NCBI GenBank assembly: GCA_022340265.1
Contig: JAJDOH010000154.1
Span: forward strand, 1-46,946
Reading direction: 5' to 3'
Length of the DNA stretch: 46,946 nt
Source: Deltaproteobacteria bacterium
Lineage (GTDB): Bacteria; Desulfobacterota; DSM-4660; Desulfatiglandales; Desulfatiglandaceae
A program made the position numbers and the translations under genes. Shown here piece after piece: positions 33,146 to 42,308 of the stretch. The notes beneath the pieces are model-generated. The model searched no databases and was not told the origin of the DNA. It saw nothing but the letters and a program-made list of their open reading frames with translations. Position 1 is the stretch's first letter. The number at the start of each line of letters is the position of its first letter.

Positions 33146-34732
33146 ATGGCAAGGATTTTGATCGCAGACGACGATCTCGTTACAAGAATGGAACTTTGTG
33201 AAATGCTTGATTCGGCAGGGCATGATCTTGTAGGGGAGGCGGAAACCGGCCAACAGGCCATAGAGATGGCACAGGATTTCCATCCCGACCTCATTGTAAT
33301 GGACATTGTCATGCCTGGCGGCATGGATGGCATTACCGCAGCGGAGAAAATAAAGAAAGCGTCAGATACGGCGATCGTTTTTATCAGTGGCTATGGAGAT
33401 CCGGAGTATATTGAAAGGGCAAAAAGATTAGAACCCTTCGGTTATGTGATGAAGCCCTTTGATGAAAGGGAAGTGAAAGCATTTATAGAAATCGCTCTTC
33501 ACAAAAGGGCGATGGAGTTAAAACTCAGACATGCGAACAAGCTTTTGAAGAAAAGCGAGGAGAAATATCGGCTATTATTTGAGATGTCAAACGAAGGGAT
33601 CTGCCTTCATGAAATGATCTATGACCCAACCGGGAATGCCGTTGATTACAAAATTTTAGATGTCAATTCCGCCTATGAAAATATTACCGGAATGGCAAAA
33701 AGAGAGGTTGTTGGCAGGAAAGCATCTGAAGTCTATGGTATTGGTATTCCCCCTTTTTTAGAAACCTATGCAGCGGTTGCAGAATCAGGAAAACCAACCA
33801 ACTTTGAAGAATACTGGCCGCCCATGGAGAAGTTTTTCCGGATATCTGCATTTTCGCCTGAAAAAGGAAAGTTTGCGACGGTTTTTACGGATCTGACGGA
33901 TCGTAAGGTGATGGAAAGGGCTCTGCGCGAAACTGAAAAAAAGTTTTTCACAGTTTTTCATGCCAGTCCCGTGTGCATTACCTTTACGACTCTCGAGGAC
34001 GGTCGTATCGTCGAAATGAACGATGCGTGTTCTCAAGTTATGGGTTATGAACGCAGTGAAGCACTTGGAAAAACAACGCTCGAAATCGGTCCGTGGCCTG
34101 AACCTGAGAAAAGAACCAAGTATATTGATCAGATCAAAGAAAAGGGCGGCTTTAATAACAAGGAAATCAAGTTTAAGAAAAAAAACAAGGAGACTTTTTT
34201 GGGGCTGTGGTCCGTAAGAAGAATCGAGATGGGTAGTGAGGAATATCTTGTCAACGTACTGGTAGATATCACAGAGCGTAAACATGCGGAAGAGGAACTC
34301 TTGGAGAGTCAAAAACGTTTCAAAGACTTTGCTGAAATGCTTCCGGAGGTGGTTTTTGAAACCGATAAAAATTTGAAACTGACATTCGTTAACAAGAAGA
34401 CTTATGAGATTACTGGATATGCGGAACAGGATTTTATAAACGGGCTTAGCGGTTTTGATATGCTTGCACCCGGAGAGAGAAAAAGGGCAAAAGAGAATCT
34501 TACAAAACGACTTCAGGGAGAAAGAATCAAAACGGTCGAATATGTCGGTTTAAGAAAGGACGGCTCCACATATCCGATGCTTCTGAATACCAGCCCCATA
34601 AAAAAAGGAGATACGGTCATTGGTTTCAGAGGCGTCATCATGGACATTACCGATATCAAAAAAACAGAAGAACACCTCAAGCAGGCTCAGCAAATGGAAG
34701 CAAGGGGTGTTGGCAATATTCTGGAACGGTAG
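33146..34732 (+). CDS. Receiver-PAS-PAS-PAS protein, probably a truncated sensor kinase
   Basis: A 528-residue signalling protein. Residues 1-118 form a receiver domain (ILIADDD, phosphoacceptor Asp53 in LIVMDIVMPGG, KPFDE). Three PAS domains follow at about 139-255, 265-385 and 390-510; the second and third end in VLVDITERK and VIMDITDIK, the PAC-type ends. The chain stops a few residues later at LKQAQQMEARGVGNILER. In hybrid kinases this position reads LKQAQxMEAIGTLAGGIAHDFNNIL, so the phospho-His segment appears deleted and the ATPase domain is missing. The remaining protein could still sense ligands or be a phosphate sink. It converges with the multicopper oxidase gene 14 bases away. Confidence 0.88.
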   Translation: MARILIADDDLVTRMELCEMLDSAGHDLVGEAETGQQAIEMAQDFHPDLIVMDIVMPGGMDGITAAEKIKKASDTAIVFISGYGDPEYIERAKRLEPFGYVMKPFDEREVKAFIEIALHKRAMELKLRHANKLLKKSEEKYRLLFEMSNEGICLHEMIYDPTGNAVDYKILDVNSAYENITGMAKREVVGRKASEVYGIGIPPFLETYAAVAESGKPTNFEEYWPPMEKFFRISAFSPEKGKFATVFTDLTDRKVMERALRETEKKFFTVFHASPVCITFTTLEDGRIVEMNDACSQVMGYERSEALGKTTLEIGPWPEPEKRTKYIDQIKEKGGFNNKEIKFKKKNKETFLGLWSVRRIEMGSEEYLVNVLVDITERKHAEEELLESQKRFKDFAEMLPEVVFETDKNLKLTFVNKKTYEITGYAEQDFINGLSGFDMLAPGERKRAKENLTKRLQGERIKTVEYVGLRKDGSTYPMLLNTSPIKKGDTVIGFRGVIMDITDIKKTEEHLKQAQQMEARGVGNILER

Positions 34733-34746
34733 CAATCGAAAATATC

Positions 34747-36303
34747 TCATTTTGACGCCACATAATAATTTCGCATCATTCCCATATCCTCGTGTTCCAG
34801 ATTATGGCAATGATACAAGAACAATCCCGGATAATCGGCAAAATCAACCAGTATTTTAATGCCCTCACCGGGCATCAGCAAAACCGTGTCCTTCAATCCT
34901 TCATCCACATAGCCGTCATGATGAACGCCGCTTCTTTCAATAACGTGAAACTGTTTTCCGTGCAGGTGAATGGGGTGCGCCATGTTCATCATGTTCATCA
35001 TTCCGCCGTTCGTATTATGGAATTCCCAAATCTCTTTTGAACCCAATCGGACAATCTCGTCGTCGGCCACTGCGTCCATTTGAAATACCCGGCCATTGAT
35101 CGACCATTGCATATGTCGCATGGTCAGAAAGAATTGCTTGGGATTGAAATGGTTGACAGCTTCATCCTGCCGGGGAGGGCTGATCTTAGAGAGTTGCGCC
35201 GGTAAGGTTTGTCTCCCAGCCTCCTGTTTCACAACCTTGATTTTGAAGATGGAAAATGCAGCGCCGTTTGGAAGCGCTTGATGCTGGCCCCTTGGGCCGC
35301 CGAATCTATCACCGGCGTCAAAAGGAAGACTTGCCAGGAAGGTCTCAAAACCGACCGCATCATCACTGAAATCGACCCAGATCTCCAATCGTTCAGCAGG
35401 ACCCAAAAAAGCATATCGGCGTTGGATCGGTTTTTCCAGCAACCCGCCGTCTGTCCCGATGATGGTGAGCGGACGACCGTCTTCCCATGCGAGTTTATAA
35501 ATTCGCGAATTGGAGCCGTTCAGCAACCGCAGGCGATAGCAACGTGTCGATACGGGCAGTGTGAAATAGGGCATGCCGTTCACCATGATCAAATCACCCA
35601 AAAACCCACTCATCCGCTCCATCATGTGTCCTGACATATAGACCAGCTGATTGTTCATATCAAAGGTTCGGTCCTGAATTACCATGGGAACATCATATTC
35701 GCCTTCAGGCAGGCCCAGTGCCTGCTCCTCATCGTCGGATACCAGGAAAAGGCCTGCCAGGCCTCCATAAACCTGAGGGCCGGTTCTACCGTGGGGGTGG
35801 GGATGATACCAATAGGTGCCGGCTCTGTTGTTAACTTCGAATTCGTAGAGGTAGGATTGTCCCTGTGGAATGACATAACGCGGGTGTCCGTCCATGACCG
35901 CGGGAACATGAAGGCCATGCCAATGCACTATCGATTCTTGAGGGATTAAGTTGGTAAACCGGATTCGGATTTTTTCTCCGCGATGAACGTTTATGATCGG
36001 GCCCAGGTAGCTTCCTGGTATTTCCACGATACGGGAACTGTCGCCTTTCTGTATCGTTGCATGATACCGCCACACGGCGGTCCGGGCGCCCGGAAAGATG
36101 GCAATTTTGTCCGGCCGGGCCGAAAGGGAAATATCAAGGTCCGGGACAAATTGCGTATCTGGATCTTGAGCGGATGCGAAACGACCCATACCAGGGAAAA
36201 AATTTCCCGTTAACAGCCCCAGCACTCCAAAACCGGCCAGTTTCAGAAACTGTCGTCTGGCGTTCCCACGTTCAGCGCTTGTGTCCGGCGTTTGATTTGC
36301 CAT
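34747..36303 (-). CDS. Tat-exported multicopper oxidase
   Basis: A 518-residue three-domain multicopper oxidase. A twin-arginine signal (RRQFLKLAGFGVLGLL, residues 16-31, then a cleavage site near ASAQ) sends it folded to the periplasm. Copper motifs are HWHG (127-130), HPHPHG (167-172), HPIHLHG and HCHNLEHEDMGMM, where Cys499 and the flanking His ligate the type 1 and type 3 coppers and Met509 is the probable axial ligand. The C-terminal Met-rich GGMMNMMNMAHP suggests Cu(I) handling, so copper or other metal detoxification, as for CueO/CopA-like oxidases, is likely. The upstream SHOCT-domain gene, 20 bases away, is broken. Confidence 0.93.
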   Translation of the reverse strand: MANQTPDTSAERGNARRQFLKLAGFGVLGLLTGNFFPGMGRFASAQDPDTQFVPDLDISLSARPDKIAIFPGARTAVWRYHATIQKGDSSRIVEIPGSYLGPIINVHRGEKIRIRFTNLIPQESIVHWHGLHVPAVMDGHPRYVIPQGQSYLYEFEVNNRAGTYWYHPHPHGRTGPQVYGGLAGLFLVSDDEEQALGLPEGEYDVPMVIQDRTFDMNNQLVYMSGHMMERMSGFLGDLIMVNGMPYFTLPVSTRCYRLRLLNGSNSRIYKLAWEDGRPLTIIGTDGGLLEKPIQRRYAFLGPAERLEIWVDFSDDAVGFETFLASLPFDAGDRFGGPRGQHQALPNGAAFSIFKIKVVKQEAGRQTLPAQLSKISPPRQDEAVNHFNPKQFFLTMRHMQWSINGRVFQMDAVADDEIVRLGSKEIWEFHNTNGGMMNMMNMAHPIHLHGKQFHVIERSGVHHDGYVDEGLKDTVLLMPGEGIKILVDFADYPGLFLYHCHNLEHEDMGMMRNYYVASK

Positions 36304-36322
36304 TTTGGATCTCCCTTTTGAT

Positions 36323-36659
36323 TTATTGGAGAATCTCGCTCTTCATGGACTCAAATGTATCGCGAGTGATTTCCCCTTTGGCATACCGCACTTTCAAAAT
36401 ATCCGTTGCTTGTGAAACGCTGCCGGTACCGGGTTCGTTTCCTTTACCAGTATTTTGAAACAGCCATCGAATCAGAAAAATGATTCCGGCAACGATTAAT
36501 ACCCAAAAATAACAGCATAAATATGCCTCCAAACCATCCCATTCCCCAGTTGCCCATCATCCATCGGCCCATGTGCCAATTCCCGTAATTGCCGGGTTTC
36601 GCAAATGCCGGGCTAATGAAAATGGTGCTTAAACCCAGAGAAATTGTGAGAAACCACAT
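36323..36659 (-). pseudogene. SHOCT-domain membrane protein gene with a one-base frameshift
   Basis: Two overlapping frames together make one family member. The first part has a signal segment (MWFLTISLGLSTIFISPAFA), a Gly/Met/Trp-rich stretch with MGRWMMGNWGMGWFGG and then MLLF. The second part starts in another frame: WVLIVAGIIFLIRWLFQ, a linker, and the SHOCT motif ATDILKVRYAKGEITRDTFESMKSEI. Removing one base from a run of five A on the plus strand (36505-36509) joins MLLF to WVLIV into the usual architecture. The break may be a real mutation, a sequencing error, or slippage. Such small proteins accompany copper oxidases and heavy-metal genes. The start is the first ATG in frame; a TTG lies 15 bases earlier. 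Confidence 0.7.
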
Positions 36660-36674
36660 GGAAATTTTGATCAA

Positions 36675-37038
36675 TTATTCATTGTTCGGAAGTTGGAAGC
36701 CAATTACGTTTAATGACTGAACAAAGCAAGCTTGATGCCAACACACTGTAAGCGACCTCCCAAAGTTATGGCATGCATTTTCTGTGACTCATTATTTCAT
36801 CCTTAACGTCTCCTAATAGATTGGAAGTGAGCAGGGCATAGCGCCGGTCATGGGGGTTCTGAATTTTGCAACCGAATCCTTAATTGAAGGATCAACTTTA
36901 AAATTCACGGCAATCAATAAAATTTGATCTTCGATGATATGTGGCAGGATAATCCATTGAAAATCTCTAAAGCAGATGGATCGTTTCGAACCAGATGGAA
37001 GGGTGGGACGGGTACAAAATACCCGACGCATAAGATAT
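36675..37038. other. Intergenic region upstream of the copper genes
   Basis: No gene recognised in about 360 bases. A small perfect hairpin, CGGGTA-N5-TACCCG (37009-37025), lies 13 bases past the stop of the MFS gene and may help end its transcript, although no T run follows. A 72-residue minus-strand frame ending at 36813 has no recognised similarity. Confidence 0.4.
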
Positions 37039-38265
37039 TTACCGATTTCCAGAAGCCATGCGTGTTGCTTCCGGCATACGTCGAAGTTTCAGCATGCTCC
37101 AGATGCCGAAGGCCGGTCCCGGTGCAAGAACGACAAAGGCCCATTCCCAGCCGATCATCTCAACCATTGGCGGTATGATGCGGATTGAAATCAAGGTCAG
37201 GAGGAATCCAAACGTGGTTTGAACCGTGAGCGCCGTGCCCACATAGCGCGAGTCCGTAAGTTCGCTCACAGCCGCGCTGAACTGAGCACTGTCGGATACC
37301 ACGGTGATCCCCCACAGAAGGCAGAGAATCGTCAAAAGCCCCGGGCTGGAGAAGAAGAGGCCGGCGCACATGGTGCACGCACCCGAAATAATCAGGCTGG
37401 CCACCGTCACTTTTGACCGGCCGAAGCGATCGGCCAGAAGGCCGCCCGCCAGGCTGCCGAAAGCCCCCACCGCGATCACTGCAAACCCGGCCAGCCGCGC
37501 TGACAGGGGACTCCAACCTGCAGCGCCATAACTGGAAAGCAGAAAAATAGGAATCCATGTCCACATCCCGTAGAGTTCCCACATGTGTCCCAGATAACCA
37601 AAGTTTGCAAGCCGCGTGGGCCGGTCGCTCAGCACCCTCCCCGCAAAACGCCAGTTGAACGGGGCCACACCTGCCAGAAAAGGGCCTTCACGCACCCCGA
37701 TGGCCACCACAAGCACCCCGGCAGCCGCCAGAGCGGATGTGGAAAGGAGCGCCGTTCGCCAGGGAGGCATACCGTCACCACTGAGAAACGGTAGCGCATT
37801 GATCAAATGAGGAATGGATTTTCCCAGAACGATCCCCGCGACCAGCAAACCGATACCCAGGCCGCGATCCCTTTTGCACCATGTGGCAGCCAGCTTCATA
37901 CCCGGCGGATAGGTGCCGGCCAGCCCCATGCCGGTACCGAAGCGTAAAGAGAAAACAAGCGCCGGGGAATAGTCAAAAAGTGCCAGGCCCCCATTGCACG
38001 CCGCCGCCCAAAAAGCACAAATGGCAATCAGACGGCTTGCGACAATGCGGTCGGCCAGGTTTAAGAGGGCAATAATGATGGCCCCAAAGACAAATCCGAT
38101 CTGAACGCTCATGGTCATCCAGGATTGCGCCCCTCCGCCGAGCCCCCATTCTTCCGTCAGTTGGGGCAGTACGGCAGAGGCGGAAAACCACAGGCCAAAG
38201 ATAAAAACTTCCGCTAATACCAGGAGGATAAGATTGCGCCATTTTGCCAGGGTTGAGATTGTCAT
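37039..38265 (-). CDS. Major facilitator superfamily transporter
   Basis: A 408-residue polytopic protein with about twelve helices. AEVFIFGLWFSASAVLPQL begins helix 1 and its loop, and the second-half signature loop reads GGLLADRFGRSKV. The central cytoplasmic loop follows the sixth helix. The sequence beginning LWFSASAVLPQLTEEWGL resembles CynX/NarK-like and YfcJ-like subgroups; the substrate is not evident. No ribosome binding site is visible before the ATG. It stands alone on the minus strand between broken genes on both sides. Confidence 0.9.
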   Translation of the reverse strand: MTISTLAKWRNLILLVLAEVFIFGLWFSASAVLPQLTEEWGLGGGAQSWMTMSVQIGFVFGAIIIALLNLADRIVASRLIAICAFWAAACNGGLALFDYSPALVFSLRFGTGMGLAGTYPPGMKLAATWCKRDRGLGIGLLVAGIVLGKSIPHLINALPFLSGDGMPPWRTALLSTSALAAAGVLVVAIGVREGPFLAGVAPFNWRFAGRVLSDRPTRLANFGYLGHMWELYGMWTWIPIFLLSSYGAAGWSPLSARLAGFAVIAVGAFGSLAGGLLADRFGRSKVTVASLIISGACTMCAGLFFSSPGLLTILCLLWGITVVSDSAQFSAAVSELTDSRYVGTALTVQTTFGFLLTLISIRIIPPMVEMIGWEWAFVVLAPGPAFGIWSMLKLRRMPEATRMASGNR

Positions 38266-38449
38266 TTGGTAGATACGCTTGAAATGAATGAACGCATTAA
38301 TATTTCTCTAAAACTTGGTGAAGAGTGGCGTCACGGAAGATTCCTTGTGGAAAACGCGCCACGATCCTGCCCAAAAATGTATTCTCTCTCATGTGGAAGC
38401 GTCAAGGGCTTTTGCTAATTTTCAAACAAGGAAACGCATAAATTATTCG
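38266..38449. other. Short intergenic region next to a gene remnant
   Basis: The 184 bases between the MFS start and the decayed dehydrogenase copy contain no clear gene. A very imperfect GAATG-N4-CATT palindrome at about 38285 only distantly recalls the FadR-type site. Confidence 0.35.
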
Positions 38450-38732
38450 CACTTTTCCCTACAATTATCCGATACCCCCTTGCACTTCGGGAACACATGA
38501 TTAGAATGGCCCAGAAGATCTCCTTGGTGGTGGCCAGCCCTACAGCCGTGAATTGCCGTGCGAGCCGGCCGACATCATTATTAAGATATTCACTATGGAA
38601 AGCGGTCTTTTAAGAACGCTTAAGATGATTGACAAGGACCGATAAGAAAAGGCGGAGTATCGGGTAACCGCCGTGCATTTGAGGCGGAATGGCGCAGACC
38701 GGATTATCGATCTGGCGGTGCATCTTTTCTAA
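38450..38732 (+). pseudogene. Decayed 3' end of an acyl-CoA dehydrogenase gene
   Basis: This stretch aligns by eye with the end of the acyl-CoA dehydrogenase gene (32329-32781). Translation gives FSLQLSDTPL, matching LSVQLPDTPL of the intact gene, then a one-base deletion shifts the frame (CCTTGCAC against CCTGGCAC). Further on, 38571-38635 matches 32479-32543 at about 58 of 65 positions, all seven differences being transitions. An in-frame TAA follows at 38642, and long parts of the intact gene are missing in between. The copy ends in CTTTTCTAA, as the intact gene ends in CCTTTCTAA. Most changes in the matched block are synonymous, so the paralogue probably diverged as a working gene before it decayed. 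The 5' part is not present. Confidence 0.8.
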
Positions 38733-38759
38733 AACTTCAGACCGTAATGGAATACCTTA

Positions 38760-38793
38760 AAAGAGGGTTTGCGGGAGCAGATCCTCTTTTTTT
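38760..38793 (+). terminator. Terminator of the decayed dehydrogenase gene
   Basis: AAAGAGG pairs with CCTCTTT around a GGGAGCAG-containing loop and is followed by a T run. It matches the terminator after the intact acyl-CoA dehydrogenase in arm sequence and spacing, yet ends only 14 bases before the EF-G start codon. Confidence 0.75.
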
Positions 38794-38807
38794 GACGGAA
38801 ATTCAGC

Positions 38808-40901
38808 ATGAAAAATGAGATTAACAAATTAAGAAATATCGGCATCAGCGCCCATATTGATTCGGGTAAAACCACCCTGACCGAAAGGATCCTGTTTTAC
38901 ACTAACCGAATCTTCGCCATACATGAAGTCAAAGGAAAAGACGGCGTGGGCGCTACCATGGACTCCATGGAACTGGAAAAGGAGCGGGGCATCACCATTG
39001 CATCCGCCGCGACCCACTGTGAATGGAAAGGGCACAAAATCAATATCATCGATACGCCCGGTCACGTGGATTTTACCATTGAAGTGGAGCGGGCCTTAAG
39101 GGTCATGGATGGTGCCATCCTCATCCTGTGCGCCGTGGGCGGGGTCCAGTCCCAGTCCATCACCGTGGACCGGCAGATGAAGCGTTACGAAGTCCCTCGC
39201 ATCGCCTTTATCAACAAATGCGACCGATCCGGCGCAAACCCCAATAAGGTGGTGGGTCAGCTACGCGACAAACTGAATCAGAACGCTGTTTTGATGCAGA
39301 TCCCCATTGGCCTGGAATCCGATTTCAAAGGTGTGGTGGACCTGGTATCCATGAAGGCCCTTTACTTCGAAGGCGAAAACGGTGAGAAAATAAAGGAAGA
39401 TCCTATTCCGGATCATCTCATGGAGGAAGCGCTGGCCCGTAGAGAGGAATTGCTGGATGCCGCCTCAATGTTTTCAGACGACCTGATGGAAGCCATATTC
39501 GAAGAGACGGCCACCGAAGAACTGATTTGGGACGCCGTGAGGACCGCAACCATTTCACGATCGCTGACACCCGTATTTCTTGGAAGCGCTTATAAAAATA
39601 TCGGTGTACAAACCGCACTGGATGGTGTCACCCGGTGTCTCCCCAGCCCCATGGAAATAAGCAATAAGGCTCTCGATCTCAATCAGGATGAAAAAGAGGT
39701 GACCCTTGAAACCGATCCTGAAAAACCGCTGGTTGCCATTGCCTTCAAACTGGAGGTCACCCCCTACGGTCAGTTGACATATCTCAGGATCTATCAGGGT
39801 GCCATCAAAAAGGGGGATGATCTCCTGATTACCCGTACGGGCAACAAAATCAAGGTGGGCCGCCTGGTCCGAATGCATGCCGACCAGATGGAGGACCTCA
39901 CCTCGGCTCAAGCCGGGGATATTATTGCCTTGTTCGGCATCAACTGTTCCTCCGGAGATACCTTTACAGATGGTAAATTGAACCTGAGCATGAGTTCCAT
40001 GTTTGTTCCGGAACCGGTCATATCACTGACCATCACACCTGAAGACAACAAAAGCCAGAACAACATGAGCAAGGCGCTGAGCCGCTTCACCCGGGAAGAT
40101 CCCACCTTTCGGTCCTACGTGGACCCCGAATCTGGTGAGACAATTATCTCCGGCATGGGAGAGCTTCACCTGGAAGTCTATGTGGAAAGAATGAAACGCG
40201 AGTTTAAGGCCACCGTGGTGACGGGCATACCTCAGGTGGCATACCGGGAAGCCGTTACACAACATGCGCCTTTTGATTATACCCACAAGAAACAGACCGG
40301 CGGTTCGGGTCAGTTCGGACGGGTGGCCGGTTTCATGGAACCCTCCGAAGAGGGTGAATATGAATTTGTGAACGAAATCAAAGGAGGCGCCATCCCAACC
40401 GAATATGTCCCTGCCGTGGACAAGGGATTTCAGGCCTGCCTGAACAAGGGAAAATTGATCGGGTTTCCGGTGCTGGGGATGAAAATTACCGTCAATGACG
40501 GCAAGAGCCACAGCGTGGATTCCTCTGAGATGGCCTTTGCGCAAGCCGCCATGGGCGCTTTCAGGCAGGCCTACATGAAAGCGAAGCCGGTGATCCTGGA
40601 ACCGATCATGAAAGTGTCCGTGGAGGGCCCATCCGAGTTTCAGGGCAATGTTATGGGCTCCATCAATCAGCGGCGCGGGATTATTATCAGTAACACGGAA
40701 GACGGCGCCGAGTCCACCATCGAAGCGGAAGTTCCCCTGGCTGAAATGTTCGGATATGCCACAACCTTGCGATCCCTGACACAGGGAAAGGCTGAATTCA
40801 CAATGGAATTCTCCAAATACGCCAGGCTTCCGGAATCCCTTTCAGAGGAACTGATATCAAACGCAAAGAAACATGATAATAAAGGAGGTGGGAAATCGTG
40901 A
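38808..40901 (+). CDS. fusA: Elongation factor G, spd/mitochondrial EFG1-like type
   Basis: A 697-residue translocase of full EF-G length. G motifs: [15 protein letters not shown] (P-loop 16-23), [11 protein letters not shown] (switch II region), DTPGHVDF (82-89) and NKCDR (136-140). Domains II-V follow, including the domain IV tip and GFATT-like [22 protein letters not shown]. Ser in HIDSGKTT and the starting sequence [24 protein letters not shown] resemble mitochondrial EFG1 and the spdEFG1 group reported from spirochaetes, planctomycetes and delta-proteobacteria, rather than ordinary bacterial EF-G with HIDAGKTT. Whether it drives translocation or only recycling is not decided by the sequence. 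Its leader is a terminator, with a weak GGA as ribosome binding site; it is coupled to the next gene. Confidence 0.93.
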   Translation: MKNEINKLRNIGISAHIDSGKTTLTERILFYTNRIFAIHEVKGKDGVGATMDSMELEKERGITIASAATHCEWKGHKINIIDTPGHVDFTIEVERALRVMDGAILILCAVGGVQSQSITVDRQMKRYEVPRIAFINKCDRSGANPNKVVGQLRDKLNQNAVLMQIPIGLESDFKGVVDLVSMKALYFEGENGEKIKEDPIPDHLMEEALARREELLDAASMFSDDLMEAIFEETATEELIWDAVRTATISRSLTPVFLGSAYKNIGVQTALDGVTRCLPSPMEISNKALDLNQDEKEVTLETDPEKPLVAIAFKLEVTPYGQLTYLRIYQGAIKKGDDLLITRTGNKIKVGRLVRMHADQMEDLTSAQAGDIIALFGINCSSGDTFTDGKLNLSMSSMFVPEPVISLTITPEDNKSQNNMSKALSRFTREDPTFRSYVDPESGETIISGMGELHLEVYVERMKREFKATVVTGIPQVAYREAVTQHAPFDYTHKKQTGGSGQFGRVAGFMEPSEEGEYEFVNEIKGGAIPTEYVPAVDKGFQACLNKGKLIGFPVLGMKITVNDGKSHSVDSSEMAFAQAAMGAFRQAYMKAKPVILEPIMKVSVEGPSEFQGNVMGSINQRRGIIISNTEDGAESTIEAEVPLAEMFGYATTLRSLTQGKAEFTMEFSKYARLPESLSEELISNAKKHDNKGGGKS

Positions 40902-41593
40902 AGGATTTCATTTCCGTCAGCCCGCTCAAAATTCTAGAACAATCATCACGTAAAGGTCTGGGTCCGGGAAACCTGGGGGTTTTGATTGCACGCGCAGGCG
41001 TGGGCAAAACCGCCTGCCTGATTCATGTGGCGCTGGACAGAATTTTCCGAGGGGAAAAGCTGATCCACGTCTCCCTTGAGGAAGGTCCTGAAAAAGTCAC
41101 CGCCTATTACAATGTCATCTATTTTGACCTGCTGAAAGCACTCAACCTGTCTGATAGCGATGAGTATCGCATGCGCATTGATCGGAATCGCATGATCCTG
41201 GCCTATCTGAACCAGAGTTTCGATCTGGATCGATTGGAAAGCAACTTGAAAAATTTGGCCGATAGGCTCGATTTCAGACCCAATACGCTCATTATTGACG
41301 GCCTTGATTTCGAAAAAGCGGGTCGGGATATGCTGGAGGGCCTCATCAAGATGGGTCGGACTTTCGGAACAGAGATATGGCTGTCCGCCCTCTCGCATCG
41401 GCATATCACCGAAACCAATGAACGGGGCATTCCCCACCCATGTGCAGCCGTTGACGATTTGTTAAGCATCATCATCCAGCTGGACCCCGATCCATCGGGG
41501 ATTTTTCTGCGACTCTTAAAAGATCATGACAAATCAGGCGATCCCGACATCAGCGTCAAACTGGACCCCAATACGTTTCTGGCGCTGGATTAA
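40898..41593 (+). CDS. RecA/KaiC-like P-loop ATPase coupled to EF-G
   Basis: A 231-residue protein with Walker A ARAGVGKT (31-38, first Gly replaced by Ala), Walker B TLIIDGLD (130-137) and [14 protein letters not shown] in between, the layout of RecA/KaiC/DnaB-like ATPases. Length and single domain mean it is not a full KaiC or RadA. The GTG start overlaps the EF-G stop as GTGA and is preceded by AAAGGAGGTG seven bases upstream inside the EF-G gene, so translation is very likely coupled. A link to translation factor function is inference; no known family name fits. Confidence 0.85.
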   Translation: MKDFISVSPLKILEQSSRKGLGPGNLGVLIARAGVGKTACLIHVALDRIFRGEKLIHVSLEEGPEKVTAYYNVIYFDLLKALNLSDSDEYRMRIDRNRMILAYLNQSFDLDRLESNLKNLADRLDFRPNTLIIDGLDFEKAGRDMLEGLIKMGRTFGTEIWLSALSHRHITETNERGIPHPCAAVDDLLSIIIQLDPDPSGIFLRLLKDHDKSGDPDISVKLDPNTFLALD

Positions 41594-41635
41594 AATAAAC
41601 AGGCAGGTTCGGACCGGTGTGGCCCACATAACAAA

Positions 41636-41782
41636 ATGAAAGTCAACTGTCAGGAACATCGAAAAAGCATGGCGCTGCTCGGTTTGAAACAGCGGTTGAA
41701 GGACACACCCATCGAGACAAAAGAGCGTAAAGAGATCGAAAAGCAGATTGCCATTCTTGAAAAGGAACTGGAACTGGATTGA
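41636..41782 (+). CDS. 48-residue charged helical protein
   Basis: A short frame between the ATPase and dtd, with CQEH near the start followed by one continuous charged helix rich in Lys and Glu (LKQRLKDTPIETKERKEI, EKQIAILEKELELD), likely a coiled coil. Amino-acid composition is that of a real soluble protein, unlike the frames on the other strand. No clear ribosome binding site is seen. It is probably read with the preceding genes; function unknown. Confidence 0.55.
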   Translation: MKVNCQEHRKSMALLGLKQRLKDTPIETKERKEIEKQIAILEKELELD

Positions 41783-41786
41783 GCTT

Positions 41787-42236
41787 CTAAAAGGTTTTAG
41801 CGCTGTCAACCATCAGGGTTACGGGCCCGTCATTGATCAAATGAACGTCCATCATTTCCTGAAACATTCCTGTTGCGACCATCAATCCTTTTTGTTTCAG
41901 CAACGACACAAAATATTCGTACAATGTTTTCGCGGCGTCCGGAGGAGCGGCCTTGGCAAATGAGGGCCTGCGTCCTTTTCTGCAGTCGCCCCAGAGGGTG
42001 AACTGAGACACCACCAATACGGCGCCGCCTGTGTCCACAACTGAAAGGTTCATAAAACCCTTTTCATCTGAAAAGATCCTTAAATTGGAAATCTTGCCGG
42101 CCAGGTATTCACAATCTTTTGCAGTATCATCCTGCCCCACACCCAGCAAGACCAGCAATCCGGGACCGATTCGTCCGACCACGCGTTTCTTGACTTCCAC
42201 CCTGGACTCTTTTACCCTCTGCACCACGGCTCTCAT
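41787..42236 (-). CDS. dtd: D-aminoacyl-tRNA deacylase
   Basis: A 149-residue DTD that removes D-amino acids mischarged on t[18 protein letters not shown] at the start, VSQFTLWGD (76-84; the SQFTL motif) and [11 protein letters not shown] (135-145; the Gly-cisPro motif) are exact family marks. The length is standard. It converges with the 48-residue gene, four bases apart, and is probably monocistronic. Confidence 0.95.
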   Translation of the reverse strand: MRAVVQRVKESRVEVKKRVVGRIGPGLLVLLGVGQDDTAKDCEYLAGKISNLRIFSDEKGFMNLSVVDTGGAVLVVSQFTLWGDCRKGRRPSFAKAAPPDAAKTLYEYFVSLLKQKGLMVATGMFQEMMDVHLINDGPVTLMVDSAKTF

Positions 42237-42308
42237 GAATTAAATATTCTCCTTACATGGTAAATGATTATTCGTTCCGACACGCTAAGATTAGGTTGAC
42301 ATCGCTAA

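Noticed and set aside
36813-37031. 72-codon minus-strand frame in the gap beside the copper genes
   Set aside because: No ribosome binding site, no recognised similarity and unlikely composition near its end.
38284-38305. A second FadR-type operator upstream of the MFS gene
   Set aside because: Only GAATG-N4-CATT is symmetrical and the outer arms do not match the pattern seen at 27165-27186.
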